A DNA stretch of 64,000 nucleotides. It comes from Vigna angularis (lineage: Eukaryota; Streptophyta; Magnoliopsida; Fabales; Fabaceae). Positions 35,694 to 47,726 of this stretch are shown one piece after another. The notes under the pieces are model-generated. The model was given only the letters and a program-made list of their open reading frames with translations, ran no database searches and had not been told where the DNA came from. Position numbers and translations under genes: made by a program. Each line of letters starts with the position of its first letter. Position 1 is the stretch's first letter. Location of the stretch: NCBI RefSeq assembly GCF_016808095.1, contig NC_068974.1, positions 25,776,825-25,840,824 on the forward strand. The letters run 5' to 3'.

Positions 35694-37027
35694 TAACCCC
35701 AAACTTGAAATCTTGCTTGTCCTCAAGCAGAAAAATTTGAAATGGCTTGAACAAACAACTCAAATCTAATGCTTCAACACTCTAAAAGAGTAAAATTCAA
35801 TCATGTTTGCTCATCATGTTGACTTGATTTTTTGAGAAGATAAATTTTTGTCACAAGAAGTAAAGCTTTCACTGATGGTACTCACAATATTACAAAAGAA
35901 ATTCTCTATGTTCTATGAGGGACCAACACACATGGCAATAGTATTTTCTTAACTAACATGGAACCCTTCCTCTGAGAAGAAACTATTTCTCTCACTTTCG
36001 AAGGTGTATGGGGATGTGTGTCTCTCACTCAATCATCACAATATCACACAATTGAACTTTGCCTTTCATTTCTCCTACAATGAACATATTTACCTATAAA
36101 TTTGCATTACAAGAACATTCAAGGCTTGTATTTTGGCTGGGCTAAGAAGGAGTTTTGGTTTTTCTAGGTAAAACAAATACCTTTAATTAAGAGAGCATTC
36201 ACTTTAGCACAAGATAACAAAGTCGTCTCTTATACTTCCACCAATTGTACCCAAATCTTACTTCTTTTTCCATTTTGTAGTATTTTTATTCTTGTTCTTT
36301 TTCCTTTTTCTTTTCATTTTTCTTTTTGACTCTTATTGTCATTTTTCTCTTGTCACCTCAACAACCCCAAACTTGAACCATTTTCCTGTACCACAATTGA
36401 ATGCTCATCTTAGCTCAAGGTAGAGGGATCACAAATTTTTCAAATTGCTTTTTAAGGTTCATGGATGGGCTACATATGGTTACAATAGGCTTTGGGTTCA
36501 AAAACTTAAGACAACAAAGGGAGAACAAGACAGCCTTGATCATGTGTAATATACAAGTAAATGATTCAATTCAGAGAAAATCAGGCAAAACTCAATTGTG
36601 CTTCTAAAGTGATATCGTTCAACAATAATTCTGGAGCACAATATCTCACTAGGTTACTCAGGGTTCCATATTTGTTTTCAAACACAATGCCATGCATATT
36701 AATCACAAGAAAAACAGAGCATGAAATTCATTCAGTCGAGAGTAACCACACTACGTAACTTCACAACTCAATCCTGTTTTCTCAAAATCTCACAGAGTAA
36801 GAGCAAACATAAAAGATTTCTAGTCAAGTCGAGTTCAAAACATTTTCATCAACTTACTCATTCAGCCAAGTTCAACATTTAACCAAAAGTTCTAAAAGTA
36901 CGAGTGCTGAAATTAAATTAACTACTGAAATTAAAGCATGAAAGAAATGAAAGAAAAATTGTTGCCCCTTCTTAGCATGAAAGAAATGAAAGAAAAATTG
37001 TTGCCCCTTCTTTTTTTTCTCATCTCC
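35694..37027. other. Athila 3' spacer with PPT and duplications
   Basis: The polypurine tract beside the 3' LTR reads, on the plus strand, TAACCCCAAACTTGAAAT (35693-35710). A second copy, CAACCCCAAACTTGAACC, is at about 36362-36379. A 39-bp unit (ATGAAAGAAATGAAAGAAAA core) is duplicated at 36936-37013 just past the accessory ORF stop. No other gene is seen. Confidence 0.65.
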
Positions 37028-38199
37028 TCAAGAATCACTCTCTGTGTCCTCTTCAGTGGCTTCCTCCTCATCTTCTTCTTCTTCAGATTGGTCTTCTTCC
37101 ATTGCTTGAGCTCCAGAGGATGTCCCACCACCTCCACTGTGTTGGGTCTGGTCCCCAGGCCAAGCTACTCTGGCAGCATACTCCTCTGAAGTCATGAAAC
37201 CTGGGTGAGAGGATGCGTAGACATGACGCATCATGTCTGCGTGAGCAAGGCCCATCCTGTTGATCGCTTCAAGCTTAGCATCGATCAACGCCATCCTCAT
37301 ATCATACATTTGGAAGGGATTTTGTGGGCCGGGTTGATCAGGCTGGGCAGGTAGGTCTGGACGATTTCTCCTATGTGGTCTTGATGGCTGGGGTGCAGGG
37401 ATATTTTGACCCTCTTCATCAATCGAACAGTATTGTAGGAAATATGAGCGATCGATTGTTTTCCGAGGTCTCTCAAATGGAGGATTTGATGTGTCAATCC
37501 CAGCAAGCTCACATAGTGTGTGATCAGAGATGGGTTCCCGAGTGGAGTATTGTTCAGTGGAGTATGGGCACAATCATTGATCTCAGTTGCTATGACTTGA
37601 CCCACATTAATTGGTTGGCCCCGCAAGATGAAGAAAAGGAGGACGGCCCTACACACATTGAGGTCGGAGATATGGGAGCATGGAGATATATTGGCATGGA
37701 TAAATGCCACCCAGTATTTGCAGAGAGGTGTTAGAAAGGAACGCTTGATGTGCAGTGGTTGTCCTTGTCTGTTTCTATGGAAATGACCTCTTGGTAGGCA
37801 TAAAGTCCTCTCAACCTCCTGGAAGTCAAATCCCCCAAAGTCATGGTTGAAGGCTTGAGAATACTGACATTGAATATTGCCTCCTGGCCACTGAATGTTG
37901 AGGAAGGAGTTGATTGCATATGCATTGAACGATACTTGCCTCCCTCTCACATAACTCATAAATGGCTCTGCTTCTTCAGAATAAATGCGGGCATTTGCAT
38001 AGAATTCACGGACCACCGCAATGTTAGCTGGAGCAGGGAAGGTGGTGAGGGTGCTCCATTGCCGACGCCCCACCTCTGCTGCAAATTGTGGTGCCTCCAG
38101 AGGTATTTCTTCAACCACTCGTTCCATAAGCAGCCTTCTGTTTTGTGATGCCTCAAAATTTTGCTGATGGTTCTTGGAGAGGAATGTAGGTTGAGACAT
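37028..38199 (-). pseudogene. Athila accessory ORF, plant-transposon domain
   Basis: The ATG at 38199 starts MSQPTFLSKNHQQNFEASQ. An open frame also extends upstream to an acceptor-like TTTGTGCAG at about 38280, so a spliced subgenomic message is possible. The body contains RRQWSTLTTFPAPANIAVVR, EFYANARIYSEEAEPFMSYV and LPRGHFHRNRQGQPLHIKRS, a domain widespread in legume Athila elements. A frameshift near 37530 moves the reading into a second frame (TLCELAGIDTSNPPFERPRK) that ends in a strongly acidic Glu/Asp tail. There is no signal peptide. Function is unknown, and an Env role is not shown. Confidence 0.8.
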
Positions 38200-38370
38200 C
38201 TTGTTCTTTCCTGCCTGCCCCTTTTTGGTATGAGCTGCTGTGGTTTTGATTCTCTTGGATCCTGAGGCAGATGCTATTTCTGCACAAACATGCAAGCATT
38301 GTGATTTTAAGTGGGAGCAACACATGATAATAGTGAATTGTAATGTTTGTGCAAAAGGATGTTCAGTCAA

Positions 38371-39851
38371 GGCTTAAAATCATACACAAACAATTAGGAC
38401 AATTAATCAAAAAAAATCACAAGAAGATCAAAAGGAAAAAAAATGAAAAACAGTTGAAAAACTCCACCCAGGCCAAATGCTGGCAGAACCAGTCGCGCCC
38501 GGGCGTGAACCTGCAGGGGGCGCCCGGCGCGACTTATGCAGAGAAAATCTGCAGATTTCTCCTGGCTTGGTTTCTTGTTTTTGTGGTTTATCAATTCTAC
38601 AGCTATCAATCCAGCACACAAGCAATTCAATTAAACAAACATACACTAAGTCAAAACAGTCAAAACACGGAAGAAAAAGAGAAATTGGAAAAACATTTGA
38701 AGATCAAAGCATGGGCCACATTCTTGGCCGAGCCAGTCGCGCCCGAGTGCGACCTTGCAAGGGGCGCCCGGCGCGAGTTTCTGCAAAGTGCAGAACTCTG
38801 TTGCAGTGGCTTGTTTCCACTTTTCAATGATCAACCAAGCACTCAAGCAGTTTGATGGCACAATCCTACTCTATTTCAAACAACAATCTAAACTTTAAAG
38901 CAATAGATTTTCAATTACAAGCAAACGAAATTAAAACCTACTTGATTTGGAAAAGCGAAATTGATTTTGAAATTGGGGTTCTTGGGTGAGTTGAGAGCTT
39001 GGCCGTGAGTCAAGAGTGCCCAGAAAGGATTACTTTTGTGATGAGGATGATTGAGTGTGGGAGGTAAATGGTAGGGTTTAGTGGCTGGGTTGAGTTGGGG
39101 AAAAAGGGTTTGAGAGTGAGAGGTTAAAACTGAGAGAGTGATGGTGCGTGTGCAGTGGTGGTGAGAGGGGCAGTGACGGAGGGTTACGGTGGCTACGGTG
39201 GCTTTGAGAGGATAGGCACGAGAGAGAGAGAGAGAGAGAGACGGCTGGGAATTAGGGTTAGAAAATGGGGAAAAAACTGACTCTACTGTGCACTTAAAAT
39301 CCAGAAAGTTTTGGGCCTGCACATGTCGCGCCCAGGCGCCCCTCGTGTGGAGGGCGCCGGGCGCGACCAGCACGTAGATTGTGCCATCTCGCGCCTGGGC
39401 GCGCCTGGTCAGGGGGGCTTGGGCGTGAATTCTGCAGATTTCAGCAGACTGCAGAATTGCTCAACTCACAGTACAATTTTCTGATTTTTACATTCTCTAG
39501 CTCTCAAAACAACTCAGAACACCTTGTTTTTACTAAACACATTTGCTCAAATCTTCAATAAGTGAAATTCAACTGAAGAATCAAATTTAAGGTGCTCAAT
39601 TTCAAAAAATTTCAACATTCTCCAAAACAAGCTATTACTAATCCAGACATAACAAAATCACACAATAAACATCTCAGGCTACAAAACATACTAACATGCT
39701 TCCACACAGCCAAATTTTAACAAGTTCTAAAATACAAATAAGAAGATCAAAATCACACTCAAATAACAAAATAACACTGAGGAAAGGTTAGAAAGCTGGG
39801 TTGCCTCCCAGTAAGCGCTTGTTTAACGTCATTAGCTTGACACAATGATGC
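38371..39851. other. Athila post-pol spacer with CGCCCGG motifs
   Basis: No supported gene. CpG-rich words of the type TCGCGCCCGGGCG recur at about 38490-38535, 38733-38775 and 39325-39430, usually near CTGCAGA or GAATTCTGC. Two related modules of about 160 bp (from 38475 and from 38722) both contain AGCCAGTCGCGCCCG-like sequence and end with CAAGCAAT/CAAGCAGTTT. A GA repeat lies at 39220-39241. Confidence 0.6.
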
Positions 39852-41670
39852 TCAAGGATCCGAGAGATGAATGATTGTGGTGAGACGCTGAATCTCACCA
39901 CCCAAGTAATGTTTCAACCGCTGTCCATTTACCACCCAACTTCTCTTTTGATCATCGGATACAGGGTCAACCAATTCAATGGCTCCATGGGGCTTTACCT
40001 CCTTTATGGTGAAAGGTCCAGACCACTTTGATTTCAACTTGCCTTGGAAAATTTTGAATCTAGAGTTGAATAGTAAGACTTGTTGGCCAGGTTGAAATTG
40101 TCTATTCAGCAGCATCTTATCATGATACATCTTGACCTTTTCCTTGTACTTCTTGGAGTTTTTATAGGCATTTAGTCTCAGTTCTTCCAACTCTTGTAAT
40201 TGCAACTTCCTTTTCTCTATAGACAAGGTAGGATCAAAATTGAGAAATTTGAGAGCCCAGTAAGCCTTGTGTTCCATTTCCATTGGTAAATGACATGCCT
40301 TTCCATAGACTAATTGGAATGGAGTCATTCCCACCGGTGTCTTCAATGCTGTTCTATAGGCCCATAAGGCATCATCTAACTTTATTGCCCAGTCTTTTCT
40401 TGAAGACGAAACTGTTTTCTCAAGAATCCTCTTAATTTCCCTATTTAAAACCTCGGCCTGGCCGTTGGTCTGAGCATGGTATGGGGATGCAACCTTGTGC
40501 TTCACTTCATAATGATTTAATATCTTTTCTAGCTGGGAGTTGCAAAAATGAGATCCTCCATCGCTAATAAGAATTCTGGGCACCCCAAACCTTGAGAAAA
40601 TATTCCTTTTCAGGAATTTAATGATCGTTTTAGCATCATTTTTCTGACAAGCTGATGCTTCCACCCACTTACTTACATAGTCAACAGCCACCAAAATATA
40701 TTCATTATTGAAAGATGGTGGAAGTGGGCCAACAAAGTCTATGCCCCAACAATCAAAGACTTCAACCTCTAAGATTGCTTGTAGTGGCATTTCATGCCTT
40801 CTTGATATGCTCCCGGTTCTCTGACATCTATCACAGCTTTTGGCATGATTGTGAGCATCCTTAAATAATGTGGGCCAATAGAATCCTGACTGAAGGACTT
40901 TTGCAGCTGTTCTTTCTCCATTGAAGTGCCCCCCATACGGTGAATTATGACAGTGCCAAAGGATTCCTGTTGCTTCTTCACTGGTTACACAGCGCCTCAA
41001 TAGATTGTCAGCCCCAATCTTGAACAGGAAAGGGTCATCCCAGATAAATTGTTTTGCATCATAAAAGAACTTCTTTTTCTGACTCCAAGATAAGTCTTCT
41101 GGGATAACTCCCGCTGCCTTGAAATTTGCCATGTCGGCAAACCATGGCCTCTGTTGAATGTGCAAGAGAGTCTCATCTGAAAAGGATTCTCGGATCTCTT
41201 CTTCTTTGCTTGTAACTTCATCATTGATGAGCCGGGATAAATGATCAGCAATGACATTCTCACTGCCTTTCTTGTCATTAATATGCACATCAAACTCTTG
41301 TAGCAAAAGCACCCATCTGATTAAGCGCGGTTTGGAATCAGGTTTGGTTAGTAAGTATTTGATGGCAGCATGATCAGTGTATATAACCACCTTAGACCCA
41401 ATGAGATAGGGCCTAAATTTCTCTAGCGCATACACTATTGCAAGAAACTCTTTTTCTGTGGTTGCATAATTTAGTTGTGCTCCATTCAAGACTTTGCTTG
41501 CGTAGTAGATTGTGTGGAACACTTTTTCTCTTCTCTGCCCAAGGACTGCACCTATAGCATAGTCGCTTGCATCACACATTAGTTCAAAGTCTTTATTCCA
41601 ATCAGGGGCTATAATCACCGGAGCAGAAATTAGCTTGACTTTCAAAACTTCAAATGCCTTCAAGCATTCA
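39852..41670 (-). pseudogene. Athila RNase H and integrase
   Basis: The frame resumes at CLKAFEVLK directly beyond the inserted solo LTR and stays open for over 600 codons. RNase H shows [40 protein letters not shown] and [10 protein letters not shown]. Integrase shows an HHCC finger ([10 protein letters not shown] ... CDRCQR) and the catalytic core ([43 protein letters not shown]) with all three acidic residues in place. A C-terminal GPF-type segment follows ([15 protein letters not shown]). Integrase would insert cDNA, but it is separated from its upstream frame by the insertion. There is no chromodomain. Confidence 0.93.
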
Positions 41671-42361
41671 TGATGGCAACCCCTTTAGGGACTTTCCATC
41701 CTAAGAAGTATCAACTTAAGACTAAGAAAGGGAAGTTGAATAAACAAAAGTTCTTTTCTTTATAAGTCTTAGAATGTTTACTTTACTAAATATATCTACA
41801 TTGTTTTGTAGGACAATAATAAGGCTTGGAACCATAACCAAGCAGCCAAAGAAGCTTGCAGCCGCTGCCACTCACCAATGTCCAAGTTTGAAGCACATGT
41901 TATATATGAAACATAAAGCAACAATGTAGTTTCATCTCTTTTGAGCACGTTTTCAATGTTGTGCACATGGAACATGCAACTTAGTCTGTATAGCTTCTCC
42001 AACACGTCTCTCTTACATTTCCAGTAGCTTGCTAGGCACGTTTGAAGGCCTCTCTTCATCTATAAAAGAGAACCTCAATCCATTGTAAGAATAACTTGAA
42101 TTGAAGTAAAGAAATGTTGCCAATTTCCAGCTATTACTCTCAAGTTCACCTCTGTGCTTTGTTATCTAGCACCTCCTCTAGCTTCTTTCCCCTTTGGAAA
42201 GCCTACTGAGTTAGAGATCTACCAAAACATCCATTCAAACACCACCAGACAATTTCACAAACACCTTGAGTGCGCTCCGAACCTCCACTGTTTCCTTTCA
42301 TCTGCTGCCAGTTCTCTGAGTAGTGGAGTTTCTTCTGCACATCCTGGAGTAGCGTCCATCA
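41671..42361 (+). mobile_element. Solo LTR (691 bp) inside Athila pol
   Basis: It begins TGATGGCAACCCC and ends GCGTCCATCA, with inverted TGATGG/CCATCA termini. ATTCA is duplicated on both sides (41666-41670, 42362-42366), so its ends are exact. A TATAAAAG box at 42061 followed by a leader-like stretch gives a plus orientation. It belongs to the same family as the LTR that hosts the whole Athila element (33855-47726), but points the other way. A primer binding site or a second LTR is absent. Confidence 0.92.
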
Positions 42362-45300
42362 ATTCATCATTCATTTCAAATGGTGTATCCTTTACAAGGA
42401 GGCTGCTTAAAGGCTTAGCAATCTTGGAAAAATCCTGAATGAATCTTCTGTAAAAACCAGCATGGCCAAGAAAACTTCGAATTCCTTTTACATTGGTCGG
42501 CGGTGGAAGCTTTTCAATGACTTCCACTTTAGCTATGTCCACTTCAATTCCTTTGGATGAAATTTTATGTCCCAAAACAATCCCTTCCGTCACCATGAAG
42601 TGACATTTTTCCCAATTAAGAATGAGGTTGGTTTTGATGCATCTCTTCAAAACTGTTTCCAAATTTGCCAGACATAGATCAAATGAGCTTCCAAACACTG
42701 AGAAGTCGTCCATGAAGACTTCTATACATTTCTCCACAAGATCGGAGAATATAGCTTGCATACATCTTTGAAAAGTGGCGGGGGCATTGCAAAGCCCAAA
42801 AGGCATCTTTCTATAAGCGAATATACCGAAGGGGCATGTGAATGCGGTCTTTTCTTGATCTTTTGGATCCACAGCTATCTGATTATAACCAGAGTATCCG
42901 TCCAAAAAGCAATAGAAGGCTTGCCCTGCTAATCTCTCTAGCATTTGATCCATGAAGGGGAGCGGAAAATGGTCTTTTCTAGTGGCCTTATTTAGCTTCC
43001 GGTAGTCGATGCACATTCTCCAACCGGTGACAGTTCTTGTAGGTATAAGCTCATTCTTCTCATTACATATAACTGTCATGCCACCCTTCTTGGGCACTAC
43101 TTGCACAGGACTCACCCAAGTGCTATCAGAGATAGGATAAATGATCCCTGCCTCAAGAAGCTTGAGAACCTCTTTTCTCACCTCCTCTTTCATGACTGGA
43201 TTTAGCCTTCTTTGAGGTTGAGTTGCTGGTTTAAAGTCATCTTCCATGAAAATGCGGTGCATGCAATAAGTTGGACTTATCCCCTTTAAATCAGAAATAG
43301 ACCATCCTACAGCTCCTTTGTTTCTTTTTAAAACTTCAATCAACTTCTTCTCTTCAGCAGATGATAAGGAGCTGCTGATAATCACAGGCTTGTTGTTGCC
43401 CTCTTCTAGAAAAACATACTTTAAGTGAGAGGGTAATATTTTTAGTTCTAATTTCTTCTCTTCCACCATGACATCAGTCTTCATATCTTCAATCTTCACC
43501 TCATGAGATGGAATCTCCTTCAACACATCCAAATCTGTTAAACGCTCTTCAATCATTCTCTCTTCTTCTTCATTGAGAGACTCACGTGCATCTATGAGGG
43601 TCTTTATAAGTGAGGATGATACATGTATTTCCTTTTCCACAGTTAAGCAGGCTTCGTCAAGCACATCAACTTGAAAGCAAGCTCCCTCATCAGTGGGGTG
43701 AGACATTGCTTCAAAAACATTGAAATTTACCTCTTCATCTTGCACCCTCACCTTGAGCTTACCATCGTCAACATCGATAAGTACTCTTGCTGTCTTCATG
43801 AATGGCCTTCCAAGAATGAGCGGTTCATCCACATCCACCTCCATTTCCATGATAACGAAATCCACTGGAAACACAAATTTATCTACTCGTACAAGAACAT
43901 CCTCCACTACACCAAGTGGATACTTGATGGATTTGTCCGCCAATTGCAGGCTCATCCGAGTAGGTTTGAGTTCAAGCTCTCCAATTCTCTCAAATAAAGA
44001 GAAAGGCATCAAATTGATGCTTGCACCCAAATCAATTAGCGCTTTCCCAATAGCTAGTTTACCTATAGTGCAAGGGATGGTGAAACTACCCGGATCCTTG
44101 AATTTTGGAGGGAGGAGTTTCTGGATAATGGCACTACAGTTGCCTTGTACTTCAATGGTCTCTTCCTCAATGTATTTCCTCTTTTTAGTGAGGAGTTCCT
44201 TCATGAATTTTGCATAGGCCGGCATTTGTTGTAGTGCTTCTGAGAAAGGTATTTTTATCTCCAATTGCTTGAAGATATCCATGAACCGCCCAAACTGCTT
44301 TTCTTTCTCCTTTCTTGAGTATATTTGTGGATAGGGAAGAGGCTTCTCAACTTCTTTTTCTTTTCTTTTTCTTCTCTCATCCTCTTCATCTTTTTCTTTC
44401 TCTCCACTTACACTATTATCTTTTTCTTTTCTCTCATTCTTTTCTTCTCTTCTATTCTCAAGCTTTGTCTCATTTTCATCTTTTCTTTCATCGCTCTCTT
44501 CTGAGTTCTTTTTCTCTCCACTCACTAGCAACTTACCACTTCTTGTGGTAATTACCTTGCATTCTTCCTTCGGATTAGTTTCAGTATTGGCTCCAAAACT
44601 CTTATCAGGCTTTTCCTCTAGCTTCTTGGCCAGTTGGCCAACTTGTATCTCCAAATTTCTTACGGATGCTTCTGTGCTTTTATGGTTGGAGATGGACACT
44701 TGCATAAACTGCTGAAGTGTGTCCTCCAACTTTGAGGTCCTGTCAGATAAGGAGGGATGTGGTTGATATTGTTGTTGAGGTGGTCTGCTTGATGGCCCAG
44801 CTTGTCCTTGGCCCATGCTTGGGTGAGGTCTCCACCCTTGGTTGTAGTTACCTTGTCGACCTTGATTACCCATATAGTTCACCTCTTCTTGGGACTTTGC
44901 TTGCATGGCGCATTGACCATTCACATGATCTCCACCACATAACTCACAACCTTGATGTTGAGCTTGAGAAACATTTTGGAGCTCTTTAGGTAGTTGAGAG
45001 AGCTTGTTCATGAGAGCTTCGAGTTGTTGGGTCATTATTTTGTTTTGAGCTAACAAGGCGTCCTGAGATTGTAGTTGAAAAACACCTTTTTGTTGAGCCC
45101 TTTCATTCTGCAATTCACTGTCATTTGCAGCCATGTTTTCTATTAGCTCATGGGCTTCTTCTGGTGTCTTCCATCTAATATTTCCTCCAGCTGAGGCATC
45201 CAACATCAATTTGGTTTGGGATCTCAATCCTCCCAAAAACATATTGAGAACGGTAGGCTCATCAAACCCATGAGTGGGTGTCTTTCTCAATAGTCCTTTG

Positions 45301-45925
45301 AATCTATCCCAAGCTTGACTCAAGGTCTCATTGACATCCTGCTGAAAAGAGGAAATCTCCTGTTTCCCTTTGTTAACCTTGGACTGTGGGAAGAATTTGT
45401 TGAGGAATTTTGCCACTACATCCTCCCAAGTAGTAAAATTATTTTCAGGGAAAGAGTTTAGCCACATCTTAGCATTACCTCCCAAGGAGAATGGAAACAA
45501 GCTGAGCTTTATTCCAAGAAAGTTGCCAAATGATTATACAGATTCTCGTGTGATAGGCCATTGAACTGATTACTCTGCACCAGATGGATGAGAGCTGGCT
45601 TCATTTCCATGTTCACGGCATTTACCCTTGGTCGAGCAATACTATTAAAGTGGAGCGGCCCTGCGAAAGTAGAGTAATCTTCCAAGGTGCGCCTTGCTTG
45701 TCTATCACCGTTATCATTCATGTTGTCAGCCATATCCCCTATTTCCTGATTAGCTGTGGGAGAGTTTGGTCGCTCAGAGATTACAGGTGTGGGAGAAATT
45801 TCTCTTGAAGTCCTGTTTTCTCTTCTTCTTCGGCTATTGTTTCTTCTTGCTGTCTTTTCAACTTCAGGATCCAATAGAAGAGGTTCAGATGATGGTGTGC
45901 TTCTAGTACGAATTTTTCTCTGCAT
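42362..45925 (-). pseudogene. Athila gag, protease and reverse transcriptase
   Basis: The ATG at 45925 starts MQRKIRTRSTPSSEPLLLD. The first frame stops after NHLATFLE (45509) where a small deletion has removed gag sequence, and the frame shifts. It then stays open from 45500: capsid (FPFSLGGNAKMWLNSFPENN), knuckle CELCGGDHVNGQC at ~44930, a charged Glu/Lys/Arg-rich linker (44320-44570), protease (DLGASINLMPFSLFERIG), and reverse transcriptase (YRKLNKATRKDHFPLPFMDQ; FMDDFSVFGSSFD as the catalytic YxDD-type motif; GHKISSKGIEVD). The frame runs into the solo LTR at 42361, which cuts between reverse transcriptase and RNase H after FEMNDE. Plus-strand frames over this region are antisense shadows. 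Confidence 0.93.
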
Positions 45926-46069
45926 TCACTAAAAACAACAATACTAGAGCACCAGGTCAGCTTTAAGAACAATAAAAACAAATTTATTCACAGTATAAAG
46001 AATATAAGAATATAAGAATAAAGCCTAAGTTGGTTAAGAATTACACAACAGTAAAGTACTAACACCGAG

Positions 46070-46087
46070 TCCCCGGCAATGGCGCCA
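46070..46087 (-). other. Athila primer binding site (tRNA-Asp type)
   Basis: The plus strand TCCCCGGCAATGGCGCCA equals the 3' end of plant tRNA-Asp(GTC) with one mismatch, so the minus strand primes with that tRNA. It is six bases from the LTR, the usual place. Confidence 0.88.
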
Positions 46088-46093
46088 AAAACT

Positions 46094-47447
46094 TGTTAAC
46101 TTTCTGGCAAGTGTACCAAATCGTTCTAAGTAATAAACCGGTAAGACCGGATATCGTTTCCCAAGAGACTCGTGTAACACTTAACAACCGTATAATAATT
46201 TAACTCACTTAGACTAAGAATAATCTCTTTTTAGTATGACTCAAGTACAATAAAATTCCAATTCATATATACGTGATAAAATGAACTTCTTAGAGACTAA
46301 AAGATCGAAAGTGGTTAATGGATAATGAAACAATATGGATTTGAGATGTTGGAGAATGATTGTAATTACTATGCTATCATGCAAATGCAAATTACTACTT
46401 CTTCAATTAATTGCTTTTGTCAACCTTCCTATTATACTCAGACCCAATTCCTTGGTAGAAAGAGCCTAGACTCACTTTTGCAGTTCCAATCCCTTGGTAA
46501 CCTAGAAAGTTCATCTGCATTACAATTAGAGGTTTAAGACAACTAAAGGGTCAAGCTCTATCCCTAGATACAATCCCCAATAGGTGTTAATTCCAGTTCC
46601 AGATCCACACAATATTTCCCAATATCAAGCAGATCTAAGATTCATGTTATGGTTGATCAAGTCACAACAAGCTTTAAGAGAAGGAAATTAAACACTCACA
46701 ATCAAATGAAAGAAGCTTAAATTCATTAAACTCAAGTGCATTTACATGAAAGTTTCGTAACTACATCATTCCCCAACAAATTGAAATTAGTTCTCCATAG
46801 TCATGGAGAACTTGAGCTTACAATGGAGGAAAATGGAAGAATGGGGATCCAAGGAGGAAGAATGGAGAGTTCCCACTGCCAAAACCAGCTCCCTGAGGTC
46901 CAAAAATGGTCTTTCAAGCTTCAGCCGCCAAGAAGATAGCACCCTCAGTTCCAGAATGCTTTAAATAGGTCTAGGGTTCCAGGTCAGCAAAAGTCGCGCC
47001 CAACCCCCTTTCTCAGTCGCGCCCGGGCGTGAAACTCTCTGGAAAAGTCACGCCCGGGCGCCCCATTTGTCACGCCCGGGCGCGAGACTCTCTGTAAAGT
47101 CGCGCCCGACGCCCCATTGTCACGCCCGGACGTGAGATTCTCGGGCAAAGTTGCGCCCAGGCACCCTCTTTGTCACGCCCAGGCGTGGGGTGCCTTCCTT
47201 ACTCCTTTAGCCTCTTGCTTTTGTACCTTTTCCTTGGCTCCCATTCTTAGTAGTTCAGTACTTCTCCAACACACGCAAATTGCCTACAAATTTGAGGAGT
47301 TAGTGATGAAAACTCAAATGTAAAGCTTAAGCTAGACTTACTCACAAACTTAGATAAAAAGGAAGGATTAAACATGTTTCAAGCTTCAAAAGGGTCGATT
47401 TGGTACGAAAGTTGGTTAAAAAATAATGGTAAAAATTACCGTTATCA
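46094..47447 (-). repeat. 5' LTR of the Athila element
   Basis: It pairs with 34340-35693 at about 98.6% identity by eye. The CpG-rich block is at 46990-47190 and shows several C-to-T or G-to-A differences from the other copy, as expected for methylated cytosines. Confidence 0.96.
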
Positions 47448-47726
47448 GGGCTCAGTCTTCATTCCGGAAGTCATTTTCCTATGCATTTCCAATCCGGAAT
47501 GTAATGGTTCCAATCCGAAAAATGCTTAAATTCTTTCATTCTTTGCTTCCTTTGCTCTCTTTAGCTTTGCAAGCCTCCTATGATGCATAGACATGGTTTC
47601 CAACCTTTATTTGTGACCTACAAAACAATATAAATGTGTTTTAGCAAAGAAAATCTATTTAAGACTTAGATAAGGAAAATTTTTTTTGTTGAAAGTCTTA
47701 TTCAATTCTTAAAGGAGTTGCCATCA

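Larger units (their letters stand above)
34340..47447 (-). mobile_element. Athila-type Ty3/gypsy retrotransposon, 13.1 kb
   Basis: Two 1354-bp LTRs bound the element, and GGGCT is duplicated outside them (34335-34339, 47448-47452). Reading leftward: 5' LTR, tRNA-Asp-type primer binding site, gag-protease-reverse transcriptase, a foreign solo LTR, RNase H-integrase, a long spacer, an accessory ORF, a second spacer, 3' LTR. This order and the long post-pol region are typical of the Athila lineage. The copy is defective through a gag deletion/frameshift, the insertion at 41671-42361, and a frameshift in the accessory ORF. About 19 differences between the LTRs, nearly all transitions, mark a fairly recent insertion. 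Confidence 0.96.
33855..47726 (-). mobile_element. Solo LTR (759 bp) split by the Athila element
   Basis: The left part is 33855-34339 and the right part 47448(or 47453)-47726. The ends read TGATGA and CCATCA, and ATTAC is duplicated on both sides (33850-33854, 47727-47731). The left part aligns with the reverse complement of the solo LTR at 41671-42361: CAAGTGTTTGTGAAAT, GGCCTTCCAAGAGGGAAGG and CTCTTTTATAAGTGAAGAGA have clear counterparts. The right end (AGGAGTTGCCATCA) matches as well. TATAAAAG on the minus strand suggests the LTR runs leftward. It is older than the Athila insertion that splits it. Confidence 0.9.

Noticed and set aside
36936..37013. Possible CRISPR-like or regulatory tandem repeat
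   Set aside because: Just two adjacent 39-bp copies without spacers in a plant retrotransposon; a simple duplication.
38343..38855. Plus-strand frame of 170 codons in the Athila spacer
   Set aside because: It spans the repeated CGCCCGGGCG modules, is antisense to the element and matches no domain.
43671..44551. Plus-strand frames of 78-165 codons opposite the Athila polyprotein
   Set aside because: They are antisense to a clear gag-protease reading frame, and their composition mirrors it.
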